NCBI GenBank assembly: GCA_910586505.1
Contig: CAJUGV010000008.1
Coordinates: forward strand, 37,268-101,267
Direction: 5' to 3'
Source of the DNA: an uncultured Paraprevotella sp.
GTDB lineage: Bacteria > Bacteroidota > Bacteroidia > Bacteroidales > Bacteroidaceae
DNA length: 64,000 nucleotides
The notes under the pieces were generated by a model. It made no database searches and had not been told where the DNA came from. It saw only the letters and a program-made list of their open reading frames with translations. This document shows positions 18,801 through 25,683 of this stretch, in pieces. The position numbers and the translations under genes are program-made. The first letter of the stretch is position 1. Each line of letters opens with the position of its first letter.

Positions 18801-19487
18801 CGGAATGCTACCGGTGCGAAAAACTATGAGTTCTTTAATGTGACGGACGGCGATATCCGCCAGACGCTCTACGGTATGCCGAAGGGATACTACCGTTTGG
18901 GGTACAACGGAACTTATCGTGCCGGTGATATAGCTCCGGCTGCTGTAGCCTATCGTGCGGGCACGGATGCCAAGAATGCGTCGGCTTATGTGACTGTAGG
19001 AGGGAAGACGGTGTCCGAACCCTTGCCGTCCATGTTTGAAGGTGTCAAGGAGGGCAAGTATCATGCCAACGATGTGGTGCTGCACGATACCCTCCGCGTA
19101 AATGATGATTTTGTCTACAACTGTATGATGAATAATGTGGCCGGTGCGGATGCGGCATTCAGTCACGGTTCATACGAAGGTAGTATTACGTTCTACGTGG
19201 ATGAGGACAAGCAGGATGTGACCATCGGAGTGCGCAAGGACGGTGCTTTGCAGAACGACTGGGCCATCATAGACAACTTCCGTCTTTATTACTTCGGTGA
19301 CGGAGAAGCCAACAATCCGGACGCCATCGGCGAAGTGATATCCGGTGCCGATGCTTTTGTTGTAAGTTCCGCCTGGTACACTATCAACGGTGTGCGTGTG
19401 GCAGAACCGAGACAACAAGGCATTTATATCCGTGAAGATTTGCTGAGCGACGGTTCGAAGAAAGCCGTGAAGGTGATCGTAAAATAA
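15861..19487 (+). CDS. large secreted multidomain protein with carbohydrate-binding-like repeats
   Basis: A 1208-aa exported protein with a signal peptide ending near residue 24 (LWAAEYQ). Three similar jelly-roll-like modules are seen at about 277-442, 596-790 and 950-1150. Each has an 'N-P/D-x-F/L...GW' start, a 'LPxGxYR/K' strand and a final 'DNFRLYYFG'-type strand (NCNWIAMDDVRLEYLG, VTFDNFKVRYLG, AIIDNFRLYYFG). Helical spacer regions (FIVAR-like, about 450-560 and 800-930) separate them. The C-terminus SAWYTINGVRVAEP with GIYIRE resembles the sorting-type tail common in Bacteroidales secreted proteins. Specific ligand unknown. It stands alone with a terminator after it. Confidence 0.85.
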   Translation: MKNGILAAMALCCATSSTVPLWAAEYQEPVLKTVEPNLATDGTGGGVYYVYHMASKSFLTAGNKYGTQLSVGENGMKITLDYGTERAPLLGQKPKVDGTGWIFNMMDAPTNSGFHEVYLTDRTQAWVDCNEQGHTLWDIQKQENGTYRIMVVKQDTVYSRNEEGEYVERMWGVSEGSTAVLPTANPEEGGYENAEVDWSFTTDEYYELYKAKKSLYTELVYADEQGFTEVSSYESLYDSNDATADEVLRAALALRQAVMDKQGEGATEENPKDFTSMIINADLNNGNTGWSDDAGGAGLGHQDGTSYQDADDESLLMEHFTEEWQAANNGGVTARIHQVLGNMPSGRYRLSAKTIGYNQGDWQGVHHGLYLFAETSSTGDEYRAEAHTLKFGGLANGAQKDDVPSPRPVVLEFYSRGGDLTIGLKTVNTNCNWIAMDDVRLEYLGIGSGMAGEVRASVEKLQQRLDEYTTNNVEISKAGAQHARDLMESALKAAETEMDDGALSLINKSVLAELEVLAADAAAYVKLNTFLSNVSYWDGDYADLALPALDDYIAGLENAQSDLTFDPADADSLQVRADRLFRQEINKAIESGETDQITGLLVNPSFARNNDGWTKTGNGNYGNDGHHIGEVWNGRDWEVFQELTGLPEGFYKITMQGFYSPSSPNSGVWHAGWGVEGDVINTPMAYVFANSAAELMHHVADFPQDAKMNENGWEEISGTADANLNGKFLPVDMTASGTVFQADENNYLNTVNCYVGADGVLRIGTRLAGVTRDQAWVTFDNFKVRYLGFENTQSAVAALSAKIKEAERALGEGTLMTVAVQENLAGVVLAATELIKGEVSGEQFKSTMASLEEAMELAKASRELVRSADELVAKHNNASDNGMYDGYNADDMSLLMDYVGELAEMIEMKDLADDATVEAYISDIRNAYADMLKSAVDMTVASKDEPVDVTSLIQSASFSERVDDITEQASVDGWTVTNGSRNATGAKNYEFFNVTDGDIRQTLYGMPKGYYRLGYNGTYRAGDIAPAAVAYRAGTDAKNASAYVTVGGKTVSEPLPSMFEGVKEGKYHANDVVLHDTLRVNDDFVYNCMMNNVAGADAAFSHGSYEGSITFYVDEDKQDVTIGVRKDGALQNDWAIIDNFRLYYFGDGEANNPDAIGEVISGADAFVVSSAWYTINGVRVAEPRQQGIYIREDLLSDGSKKAVKVIVK

Positions 19488-19512
19488 TGCTTTTCATCAA
19501 TAGACTGACTGC

Positions 19513-19544
19513 AAAGGGAGGACGAAGTGATTCGTCCTCCCTTT
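19513..19544. terminator. bidirectional terminator
   Basis: Perfect 14-bp arms (19513-19526 and 19531-19544) with a 4-nt loop lie between the end of the large secreted protein gene and the small convergent gene at 19574. Confidence 0.8.
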
Positions 19545-19573
19545 TTCCGATGCCGCCATAAGCGGAAGTTGTG

Positions 19574-19663
19574 CTACATGGCCGACCCGCCGATAGCGCC
19601 CAGTATGGCGCTGGCCACGGCAATGAGTACGTTAAGCAGGGTGTTCCATAAGGATTTGTTCAT
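19574..19663 (-). CDS. 29-aa 'smalltalk'-type membrane peptide
   Basis: A short frame, MNKSLWNTLLNVLIAVASAILGAIGGSAM in parts: basic start MNKSLWN, then a hydrophobic helix (VLIAVASAILGAIGG). It closely resembles small proteins annotated 'smalltalk' in Bacteroides and Prevotella, which occur next to the same neighbours seen here (lysozyme/amidase-like gene, HU-like gene, DUF4248). It lies 28 nt downstream of the P5-like gene on the same strand. It may act like a small holin or pore, but that is inference from size, helix and the cell-wall-enzyme neighbour. Confidence 0.75.
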   Translation of the reverse strand: MNKSLWNTLLNVLIAVASAILGAIGGSAM

Positions 19664-19691
19664 AGGCTTTGAAATGTTAAAGTTGAAATAT

Positions 19692-20132
19692 TCAGGGACA
19701 TTCGGTGCCCATATAGAGCGCCCACCCCTTCTTTATCTGACTCATGACGGCTTTTTCTCCGCATTCCACGCGGCTCATGGCTGCCACCAACGGTCCCATG
19801 TGTTCGGGGTCGTAGGGATTGAGAGGCTTGTTTGCGTCGAATCCGGTGAGGGCACAGACCTTACGGATGTAGTTGTCCGTGTCGTTGCCGTCGGCGGGCG
19901 GAGCCCAGCGGGCAATAATGCTGCGGATGGTGTGGCGTCCGTATTTGTGGCAATAAGTGCGCAGCAGGATAAAGGCGGCACGGTAGCCCCAGGCCATACT
20001 TCTGAAAGAGAAAAACTCCGGGTCGGGTTGCCTTTCCGCCAGTCCTTGCCACAGGTCTGCGGTGCGCCTGATATTGAGAGGGTTGCAGTTGCGTATCCCT
20101 CTTTTTTTATTGAACATATCCGTAGCGGTCAT
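19692..20132 (-). CDS. phage P5-like / lysozyme-like structural protein
   Basis: A 146-aa protein starting MTATDMFNKKRGIRNCNPLNIRR. The pattern GIRNCNPLNIRRT...W.GL with FFSFRSMAWGYRA and YIRKVCALTGFD is that of proteins annotated as 'structural protein P5', related to phage PRD1 P5-like and lysozyme-fold domains in Bacteroidetes. The start at 20132 is 4 nt after the HU-like stop. In this cassette the slot is often held by an N-acetylmuramoyl-L-alanine amidase, so a cell-wall role is likely but not shown. Confidence 0.75.
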   Translation of the reverse strand: MTATDMFNKKRGIRNCNPLNIRRTADLWQGLAERQPDPEFFSFRSMAWGYRAAFILLRTYCHKYGRHTIRSIIARWAPPADGNDTDNYIRKVCALTGFDANKPLNPYDPEHMGPLVAAMSRVECGEKAVMSQIKKGWALYMGTECP

Positions 20133-20136
20133 GGGC

Positions 20137-20571
20137 TTAGCCTTCACTGTTTTCGTCCTGTCCGTTATTCGCCTGTTCCGTAAATGTGATCCGCTCGAGC
20201 GAGAAATCCTTGTTGTTGAGCGATACGGCGTCTTTGAGCCTTTTGTTCGGAGTGAAGCGCACATGCAGGCGGGTCAGCAGTGTGGGATCGTAACTTTCGG
20301 CCGAGTCGCTACCCAGTCCGTTGGCCACCACACGCAAACATCCCAGGTCGCCGAGATGCACGCGTTTGCCTTCTTTGAGAGCATAGATAATCTGCTCCTG
20401 CAATGCCGAGAGAACGGCCAGACAATCATGTCGGGTGACGGTACATGTGGAACTGATTCGTGTGGCAATCTCCTCTATGCCGATCTGATACATACTGACG
20501 ATTACCGCGTAGAATTTGCCCTGACCTTTCGGGTTGCGCGGGTCTTTGCGCTCGATGACTTTGTACATCAT
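20137..20571 (-). CDS. HU-like DNA-binding protein (HU-HIG type)
   Basis: A 144-aa protein beginning MMYKVIERKDPRNPKGQGKF with YAVIVSMYQIG, the form typical of the Bacteroidetes HU-HIG family. HU-like helices (EEIATRIS, CLAVLSALQEQIIYALKEG) are followed by LGDLGCLRV and a variable acidic C-terminus. These proteins have the HU fold and are expected to bind DNA. It is followed with 4-nt spacing by the P5-like gene and so is very probably co-transcribed. Confidence 0.85.
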   Translation of the reverse strand: MMYKVIERKDPRNPKGQGKFYAVIVSMYQIGIEEIATRISSTCTVTRHDCLAVLSALQEQIIYALKEGKRVHLGDLGCLRVVANGLGSDSAESYDPTLLTRLHVRFTPNKRLKDAVSLNNKDFSLERITFTEQANNGQDENSEG

Positions 20572-20636
20572 ACGTTTACTGTTTTTTTCAGGTTGGTTTT
20601 TTGATTTTCAAATCTCATGTCGTCCGGATGACAATA

Positions 20637-20644
20637 CAAAGGTA
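20637..20644 (-). promoter_or_regulatory. -7 box upstream of the HU-like operon
   Basis: TACCTTTG on the minus strand matches TAnnTTTG, 66 nt upstream of the HU-like start. No clear -33 box is seen. Confidence 0.35.
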
Positions 20645-20759
20645 GGGCGGGTGGAAAAGAGGGTTGCGTTTTTGTGCATCTTTGTGTCACTTTGCGTCTT
20701 GTTGCGCTTTTCCGTGCATGTTTCCGTTCCTTTTGCTTCCTTGTCCTGCGTGCGGACGG

Positions 20760-21005
20760 TCATGTCGGCCATTCGCTGAAGTCCTCGTCGGTCTGCTCGG
20801 GCTTTCCCAGCGTGTCGATAATAAGTTCATATTGTCGAGGCGTGAAGCTGCGCTGGTAAGTTTTGAGGTGCAGTCCTTCGAGGCTCAGCCATAAGTCTTT
20901 TTCGCTTCGCAGCACTTTGAGGAATCTCCGTCGTGCGTTTTTCTCCGTAGATTCCGGAAAGTACAAGGCGGCCAGTCGGGTCACGTCATAGATGTTTTTC
21001 TTCAT
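20760..21005 (-). CDS. DUF4248 family protein
   Basis: An 81-aa basic protein starting MKKNIYDVTRLAALYFPEST, with ARRRFLKVLRSEKDLW and FTPRQYELIIDTLGKP, which matches the DUF4248 family as I know it. Its helices could bind nucleic acid, but no function is established. It is 5' to the HU-like gene on the same strand with a 188-nt gap that may carry a separate promoter. Confidence 0.8.
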   Translation of the reverse strand: MKKNIYDVTRLAALYFPESTEKNARRRFLKVLRSEKDLWLSLEGLHLKTYQRSFTPRQYELIIDTLGKPEQTDEDFSEWPT

Positions 21006-21137
21006 GGTACATGATTTGTTAAAAAGGTGAATATAAAAATGTACGGGAGTATGGCGCTGCGGCAATCGTCGGTGCCTTTTGCGGCATACGGCCGTGTCTT
21101 CATGTCTTTTCTCCGGCATCTAAATATTTCTTTATTA

Positions 21138-21169
21138 TTTGCTGGTATTGTATGAATTTCGTAATTTTG
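21138..21169 (+). promoter_or_regulatory. Bacteroidetes promoter for manA-wza
   Basis: A -33 TTTG at 21138-21141, a 20-nt spacer and a -7 TAATTTTG at 21162-21169 fit the consensus, 17 nt before the manA start codon. Confidence 0.75.
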
Positions 21170-21186
21170 GACGATTTTTTATAATT

Positions 21187-22161
21187 ATGAGCATGAAAAA
21201 TAAATTGTTCCGTTTCACGGACCTATTTAAGGAAACCCTGTGGGGCGGACATCGTATATTGCCGTTCAAAGGTCTGGAGGCCGACGACAGGCTGATTGGA
21301 GAGAGTTGGGAACTGTCCGGCATCCCCGGTGACGAGTCTGTCGTGCAGGGAGGGGCATACGACGGAATGACTCTGACGCAGTTGGTGGAAGAGGGCGGAA
21401 GCGCTTTGCTCGGCGAAGAGAATTTCAGCCGTTTCGGTACCCGTTTCCCCTTGCTTGTCAAGTTTATAGATGCGGCTCAGCCTCTGTCCGTACAAGTGCA
21501 TCCGGATGACGAACTGGCGGAAAAGCGCCATCACTGTCCCGGAAAGACGGAGATGTGGTATATCGTGGACGGAGCGGAAGGTGCTTATCTGCTCGACGGG
21601 TTCAGCCGTCAGGTGACGCCCGACGAGTATGCGGCCCGTGTGGCCGACAACACCCTGCCGGAGGTGCTCCGCCGTTATGAAGTCTGTCCGGGCGATGTGT
21701 ATTATCTGCCTGCCGGTCGTGTGCACAGCATCGGTACGGGATGTTTCATCTGCGAGATACAGCAGAGCAGCGATGTGACATACCGCATCTATGATTTCGG
21801 GCGCACGGACAGCGAGGGACGTCCGCGCCAGCTTCATGTGGAAGAGGCCAAGGATGCCATAGACTATAGCGTGACCGAACCCGAAGTCCGTTGTGACATA
21901 GAGGAGAATGTACCGGTAGAGCTGGTGAAGAGCTCTTTCTTTACGACCGGCGTTTACCGTCTGACCGAGCCGATGACGTGCGATTATTCCGAACTGGACA
22001 GTTTTGTCATTCTGATCTGTACCGAGGGCACGTGCCGCGTGTCTTGCGCCGGTGAGGAAACAGTGCTTACGGCCGGGCATACGCTTCTGGTGTCGGCCGA
22101 GGCCGAAAGCGTGACGCTGGTTCCCGAAGGTGCGGCCACCGTGCTGGAATCTTATGTATAA
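21187..22161 (+). CDS. manA: class I mannose-6-phosphate isomerase
   Basis: Interconverts fructose-6-phosphate and mannose-6-phosphate, feeding GDP-mannose and GDP-fucose synthesis. The 324-aa protein starts MSMKNKLFRFTDLFKETLWGG. Zinc-site sequences include PLSVQVHPDDELA and GKTEMWYIVD, with the later YLPAGRVHSIG. The start at 21187 follows the promoter at 21138-21169; an upstream in-frame start lies inside the promoter and is rejected. It is followed after 19 nt by the Wza-like gene, and gmd, fcl and fkp come next, so the local gene set covers the path to GDP-fucose except phosphomannomutase and GDP-mannose pyrophosphorylase. Confidence 0.93.
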   Translation: MSMKNKLFRFTDLFKETLWGGHRILPFKGLEADDRLIGESWELSGIPGDESVVQGGAYDGMTLTQLVEEGGSALLGEENFSRFGTRFPLLVKFIDAAQPLSVQVHPDDELAEKRHHCPGKTEMWYIVDGAEGAYLLDGFSRQVTPDEYAARVADNTLPEVLRRYEVCPGDVYYLPAGRVHSIGTGCFICEIQQSSDVTYRIYDFGRTDSEGRPRQLHVEEAKDAIDYSVTEPEVRCDIEENVPVELVKSSFFTTGVYRLTEPMTCDYSELDSFVILICTEGTCRVSCAGEETVLTAGHTLLVSAEAESVTLVPEGAATVLESYV

Positions 22162-22180
22162 TTCATAACCGCTTGTATAT

Positions 22181-22993
22181 ATGAACAAAATTTCAACGAA
22201 GTTATTTGCGATTGCCGCCGTAGTGATGATGTGGGCTGTGACGTCATGCACGTCTTATAAGACCGTGCCTTATATGATGAACAGTGCCGAAGTGAACCTT
22301 GACTCAAGTGCCGTACTTTTTGAGGCACGTATCATGCCTAAGGACGAACTCACCATTACGGTGAACTGTCCCGAGGATGCCGAGGCCGTACTGCCGTTCA
22401 ACCTGACGGCCACTCCCGCTTTGGGTAAGCAAAGCCGTTCCGTGCTGGTGTCGCAACCGACGTTGCAGACTTATCTGGTGACCAACGAAGGAACCATTCA
22501 GTTCCCCATACTGGGTACGCTGCATGTGGGCGGAATGACGGTAAACGAGCTGGAAAGACTGGTGGCGTCGAAGATCGAGGGTACGTATCTCAATACCAAA
22601 CCGGTAGTGACAGTGCGGTTGAGCAATTACAAGATCTCCGTATTGGGCGAGGTGAACTCCCCGGGTACATATACCGTTCCGTCGGAAAAGGTGAACATTT
22701 ACGAAGCGCTTTCGCTGGCCAAGGACATGACCGTATACGGTCGGCGCGACAATGTGAAGCTGATCAGGGAGGATGCCAGCGGGAAGAAGGCCATCTATGA
22801 GTTGGACATGAATGATGCCAATATTATCAAGTCGCCCTACTTCTATCTGCAGCAGAACGATGTGCTCTACGTCACGCCGAACAAGACGAAAGCCAAGAAC
22901 TCCGACATCGGTCAGGTCACCAGCTATTGGGTGAGTGGTACGAGTATCATGGTGTCCATCGCATCCTTGCTGGTGAATGTGCTGAAGAAGTAA
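22181..22993 (+). CDS. Wza-like polysaccharide export lipoprotein
   Basis: Outer-membrane export protein (270 aa) with a lipoprotein signal peptide; Cys23 follows AVTS. The N-terminal polysaccharide export domain has MPKDELTITV and FPILGTLHVGGMTVNELERL, followed by an SLBB-type region (ISVLGEVNSPGTYTVPSEKV core GEVNSPGTY) and a C-terminal hydrophobic stretch. It pairs with the Wzc-like kinase at 12690. The family forms the periplasm-to-surface channel. The 440-nt gap that follows carries the repeat at 23117-23168 and the gmd -7 box. Confidence 0.92.
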   Translation: MNKISTKLFAIAAVVMMWAVTSCTSYKTVPYMMNSAEVNLDSSAVLFEARIMPKDELTITVNCPEDAEAVLPFNLTATPALGKQSRSVLVSQPTLQTYLVTNEGTIQFPILGTLHVGGMTVNELERLVASKIEGTYLNTKPVVTVRLSNYKISVLGEVNSPGTYTVPSEKVNIYEALSLAKDMTVYGRRDNVKLIREDASGKKAIYELDMNDANIIKSPYFYLQQNDVLYVTPNKTKAKNSDIGQVTSYWVSGTSIMVSIASLLVNVLKK

Positions 22994-23116
22994 TCCGATC
23001 GGAGCCCGCTGCCTGATAACGGGCGTTTCCGTGCTCCGTCCCGAGTTGCTTCGGAGTGGTTGAAACTCTGACAAATATATTACAATTATACTTCTTGCGG
23101 AGTAAGAGGAATTTTC

Positions 23117-23168
23117 ATGCGGAAGAAATAAAAAAATCATGAGGACGGTTTTTTTATTTCTTCCGCAT
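23117..23168. repeat. long perfect palindrome, repeat-family copy B
   Basis: Perfect 20-bp arms (23117-23136 and 23149-23168) with the loop TCATGAGGACGG, then CATTTTTT. Upstream, 23096-23118 resembles the left arm of copy A (TGCGGAGTAA ... ATTTTCATG), as if the repeat were composite. It sits in the 440-nt gap between the Wza-like gene and gmd, where no gene is seen. Confidence 0.85.
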
Positions 23169-23390
23169 CATTTTTTATCATAGTGCCCTGCGTTTTTCCT
23201 GTGTAGGCGAAAGGCGGCGGGCAGGGCACCGGAACACCGTGTCCCGTATGACGTCGCGCAGTTTTTAATATTTTGTAAGACAGAGGATTGTGTCTATACT
23301 TCCTGAGTCGGATTTGTCTGTTGCCTGCACCGTGAAGAGGGGGCTTTACCTAATTGCGGGCTTTTTATCTCTTCTTCAGAAATTTTTTTA

Positions 23391-23398
23391 TAACTTTG
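23391..23398 (+). promoter_or_regulatory. -7 box for gmd-fcl-fkp
   Basis: TAACTTTG matches TAnnTTTG, 36 nt before the gmd start. A clear -33 box is not seen. Confidence 0.45.
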
Positions 23399-23433
23399 CG
23401 TCATATACACTAAACATTATCACATTATTCATT

Positions 23434-24519
23434 ATGAGAAAAGTAGCATTGATTACCGGTATTACGGGGCAGGACGGATCTTATCTGGCAGAGTTCCTGA
23501 TTGAAAAGGGATATGAGGTGCACGGCATCATGCGGCGTTCATCTTCATTCAATACCGCACGTATCGAACATCTGTACCTGGACGAGTGGGTACGCGATAT
23601 GAAAAAGAGCCGTCTGGTGAATCTGCACTGGGGGGATATGACGGATAGCAGTTCGCTGATTCGCATTATCAGCGACATCCATCCCACGGAGATTTATAAC
23701 CTGGCTGCCCAAAGTCATGTGAAGGTGTCGTTCGATGTACCGGAATATACGGCCGAGGCTGATGCCGTGGGCACATTGCGCTTGCTTGAAGCCGTGCGCA
23801 TTTGCGGGTTGGAGAAGACCTGCCGTGTGTATCAGGCGTCGACTTCGGAACTCTTCGGTAAGGTGCAGGAGGTGCCGCAGAAGGAAACCACGCCGTTTTA
23901 TCCTCGTTCTCCTTACGGGGTGGCCAAACAATACGGTTTCTGGATCACGAAGAACTACCGCGAGAGCTACGGTATGTATGCCGTGAACGGTATTTTGTTC
24001 AACCATGAGAGCGAACGTCGCGGTGAGACGTTCGTCACCCGTAAGATTACGCTGGCAGCCGCCCGTATCGTACAGGGTTTGCAGGACAAACTTTATCTGG
24101 GAAATCTGGATGCGCGCCGCGACTGGGGATATGCCAGGGATTATGTGGAGTGCATGTGGTTGATTCTGCAGCATGAGACGCCCGAAGACTTTGTCATTGC
24201 CACAGGTGAGATGCACACTGTGCGAGAGTTCTGTACACTGGCATTCCGCACGTTGGGAGTGGACCTGAACTGGGAAGGCAGTGGAGTGGATGAGAAAGGA
24301 GTGGATGCGGCCACCGGCAGGGTGCTGGTCGAAGTAGACCCGAAATATTTCCGTCCGTGCGAAGTGGAACAGCTGTTGGGCGATCCCACGAAAGCCCGTA
24401 CGTTGCTGGGGTGGAACCCGACGAAGACCACATTTCCGGAGCTGGTCAGAATCATGGCGGAGCATGACATGAAGTTTGTGAAGAAACTGCACATGAAAGC
24501 GCAGCTTGACAAGGAATAA
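23434..24519 (+). CDS. gmd: GDP-mannose 4,6-dehydratase
   Basis: First step of de novo GDP-L-fucose synthesis. The 361-aa protein begins MRKVALITGITGQDGSYLAE, with the NADP-binding GxxGxxG of the short-chain dehydrogenase superfamily. It continues MRRSSSFNTARIEHLY, YNLAAQSHVKVSF, ASTSELFGKVQEVPQ and the catalytic YGVAKQYG. The start at 23434 matches the family; a longer reading upstream crosses the promoter. It is first in gmd-fcl-fkp, 11 nt before fcl. Confidence 0.97.
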   Translation: MRKVALITGITGQDGSYLAEFLIEKGYEVHGIMRRSSSFNTARIEHLYLDEWVRDMKKSRLVNLHWGDMTDSSSLIRIISDIHPTEIYNLAAQSHVKVSFDVPEYTAEADAVGTLRLLEAVRICGLEKTCRVYQASTSELFGKVQEVPQKETTPFYPRSPYGVAKQYGFWITKNYRESYGMYAVNGILFNHESERRGETFVTRKITLAAARIVQGLQDKLYLGNLDARRDWGYARDYVECMWLILQHETPEDFVIATGEMHTVREFCTLAFRTLGVDLNWEGSGVDEKGVDAATGRVLVEVDPKYFRPCEVEQLLGDPTKARTLLGWNPTKTTFPELVRIMAEHDMKFVKKLHMKAQLDKE

Positions 24520-24530
24520 AGAATTGCAGT

Positions 24531-25658
24531 ATGTTGGACAAGAATGCGAAAATATATGTGGCGGGACATCATGGACTGGTGGGTTCCGCCATTTGGAATA
24601 ATCTGAAGCGGCGCGGTTATGCCAATCTGGTGGGCCGCTCGCACGGAGAACTCGATTTGTTGGACGGCGCGGCCGTGAAAGCTTTCTTTGATGCCGAACG
24701 TCCCGATGCCGTGGTGCTGGCTGCCGCTAAGGTCGGCGGGATCATGGCCAACCTGCAATATCGGGCCGATTTTATTTATGAGAATTTGCAGATACAGCAG
24801 AATGTCATCGGAGAGAGCTTCCGCCACGGGGTAAGGAAGCTGCTTTTTCTGGGCAGCACGTGCATCTATCCGCGCGAGGCTTCTCAGCCGATAAGGGAAG
24901 AGGCCCTGCTCACTTCGCCGTTGGAGTATACCAATGAGCCGTATGCCATTGCCAAAATAGCGGGACTTAAGATGTGCGAAAGCTTTAATCTGCAATATGG
25001 AACGAACTATATTGCCGTGATGCCGACGAATCTCTATGGTCCGAATGATAATTTTCACTTGGAGAACAGTCATGTATTACCTGCGATGATTCGCAAGATT
25101 CATCTGGCCAAATGCCTGAATGAGGGACGCTGGGACGACGTGCGCAAGGACCTCGGCCTGCGTCCTGTGAGCATGACACCGGCCGGAGGGGAGAAGCGTG
25201 TGGCGGATGCCTCATCTTCCGAAGCGGAGATTCTGCAAGTGCTGGAGCATTACGGTGTGACACCGGAGGCGGTGACTCTTTGGGGCACGGGCAAGCCTCT
25301 GCGTGAGTTTCTGTGGAGCGAGGAAATGGCGGATGCCAGTGTACATGTGTTGCTCAACGTGGACTTTAAAGACACCTATGCTCCAGGGGCTTCGGATATC
25401 CGGAACTGCCATATCAATGTGGGTACGGGTAAGGAATTGACAATCCGCGAGGTGGCGGAGAAAATCATGGCGGAGGTGGGCTTTCGGGGTGTGCTGCGCT
25501 GGGATGCTTCCAAGCCTGACGGTACGATGCGCAAGCTGACCGATGTGACGAAACTTCACGACCTCGGATGGTGTCACAAGGTGGAGATAGACGAAGGAAT
25601 ACACCGCCTGTATGCGTGGTACCGCGAAGGCATCTGCATCAATCATCAGACTATTTGA
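24531..25658 (+). CDS. fcl: GDP-L-fucose synthase (epimerase/reductase)
   Basis: Converts GDP-4-keto-6-deoxymannose to GDP-L-fucose with NADPH. The 375-aa protein has the Rossmann motif VAGHHGLVGSAIW near the start, AAKVGGIMANLQY, LGSTCIYPREASQPI and the catalytic YAIAKIAG. It is longer than the usual ~310-320 aa because of an insertion of about 50 residues (KDLGLRPVSMTPAGGEKR to LEHYGVTPEAV) before WGTGKPLREFLWSEEMA. It is followed 25 nt later by fkp. Confidence 0.96.
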   Translation: MLDKNAKIYVAGHHGLVGSAIWNNLKRRGYANLVGRSHGELDLLDGAAVKAFFDAERPDAVVLAAAKVGGIMANLQYRADFIYENLQIQQNVIGESFRHGVRKLLFLGSTCIYPREASQPIREEALLTSPLEYTNEPYAIAKIAGLKMCESFNLQYGTNYIAVMPTNLYGPNDNFHLENSHVLPAMIRKIHLAKCLNEGRWDDVRKDLGLRPVSMTPAGGEKRVADASSSEAEILQVLEHYGVTPEAVTLWGTGKPLREFLWSEEMADASVHVLLNVDFKDTYAPGASDIRNCHINVGTGKELTIREVAEKIMAEVGFRGVLRWDASKPDGTMRKLTDVTKLHDLGWCHKVEIDEGIHRLYAWYREGICINHQTI

Positions 25659-25683
25659 ATGTATATATAATAAGGTATAAGAA

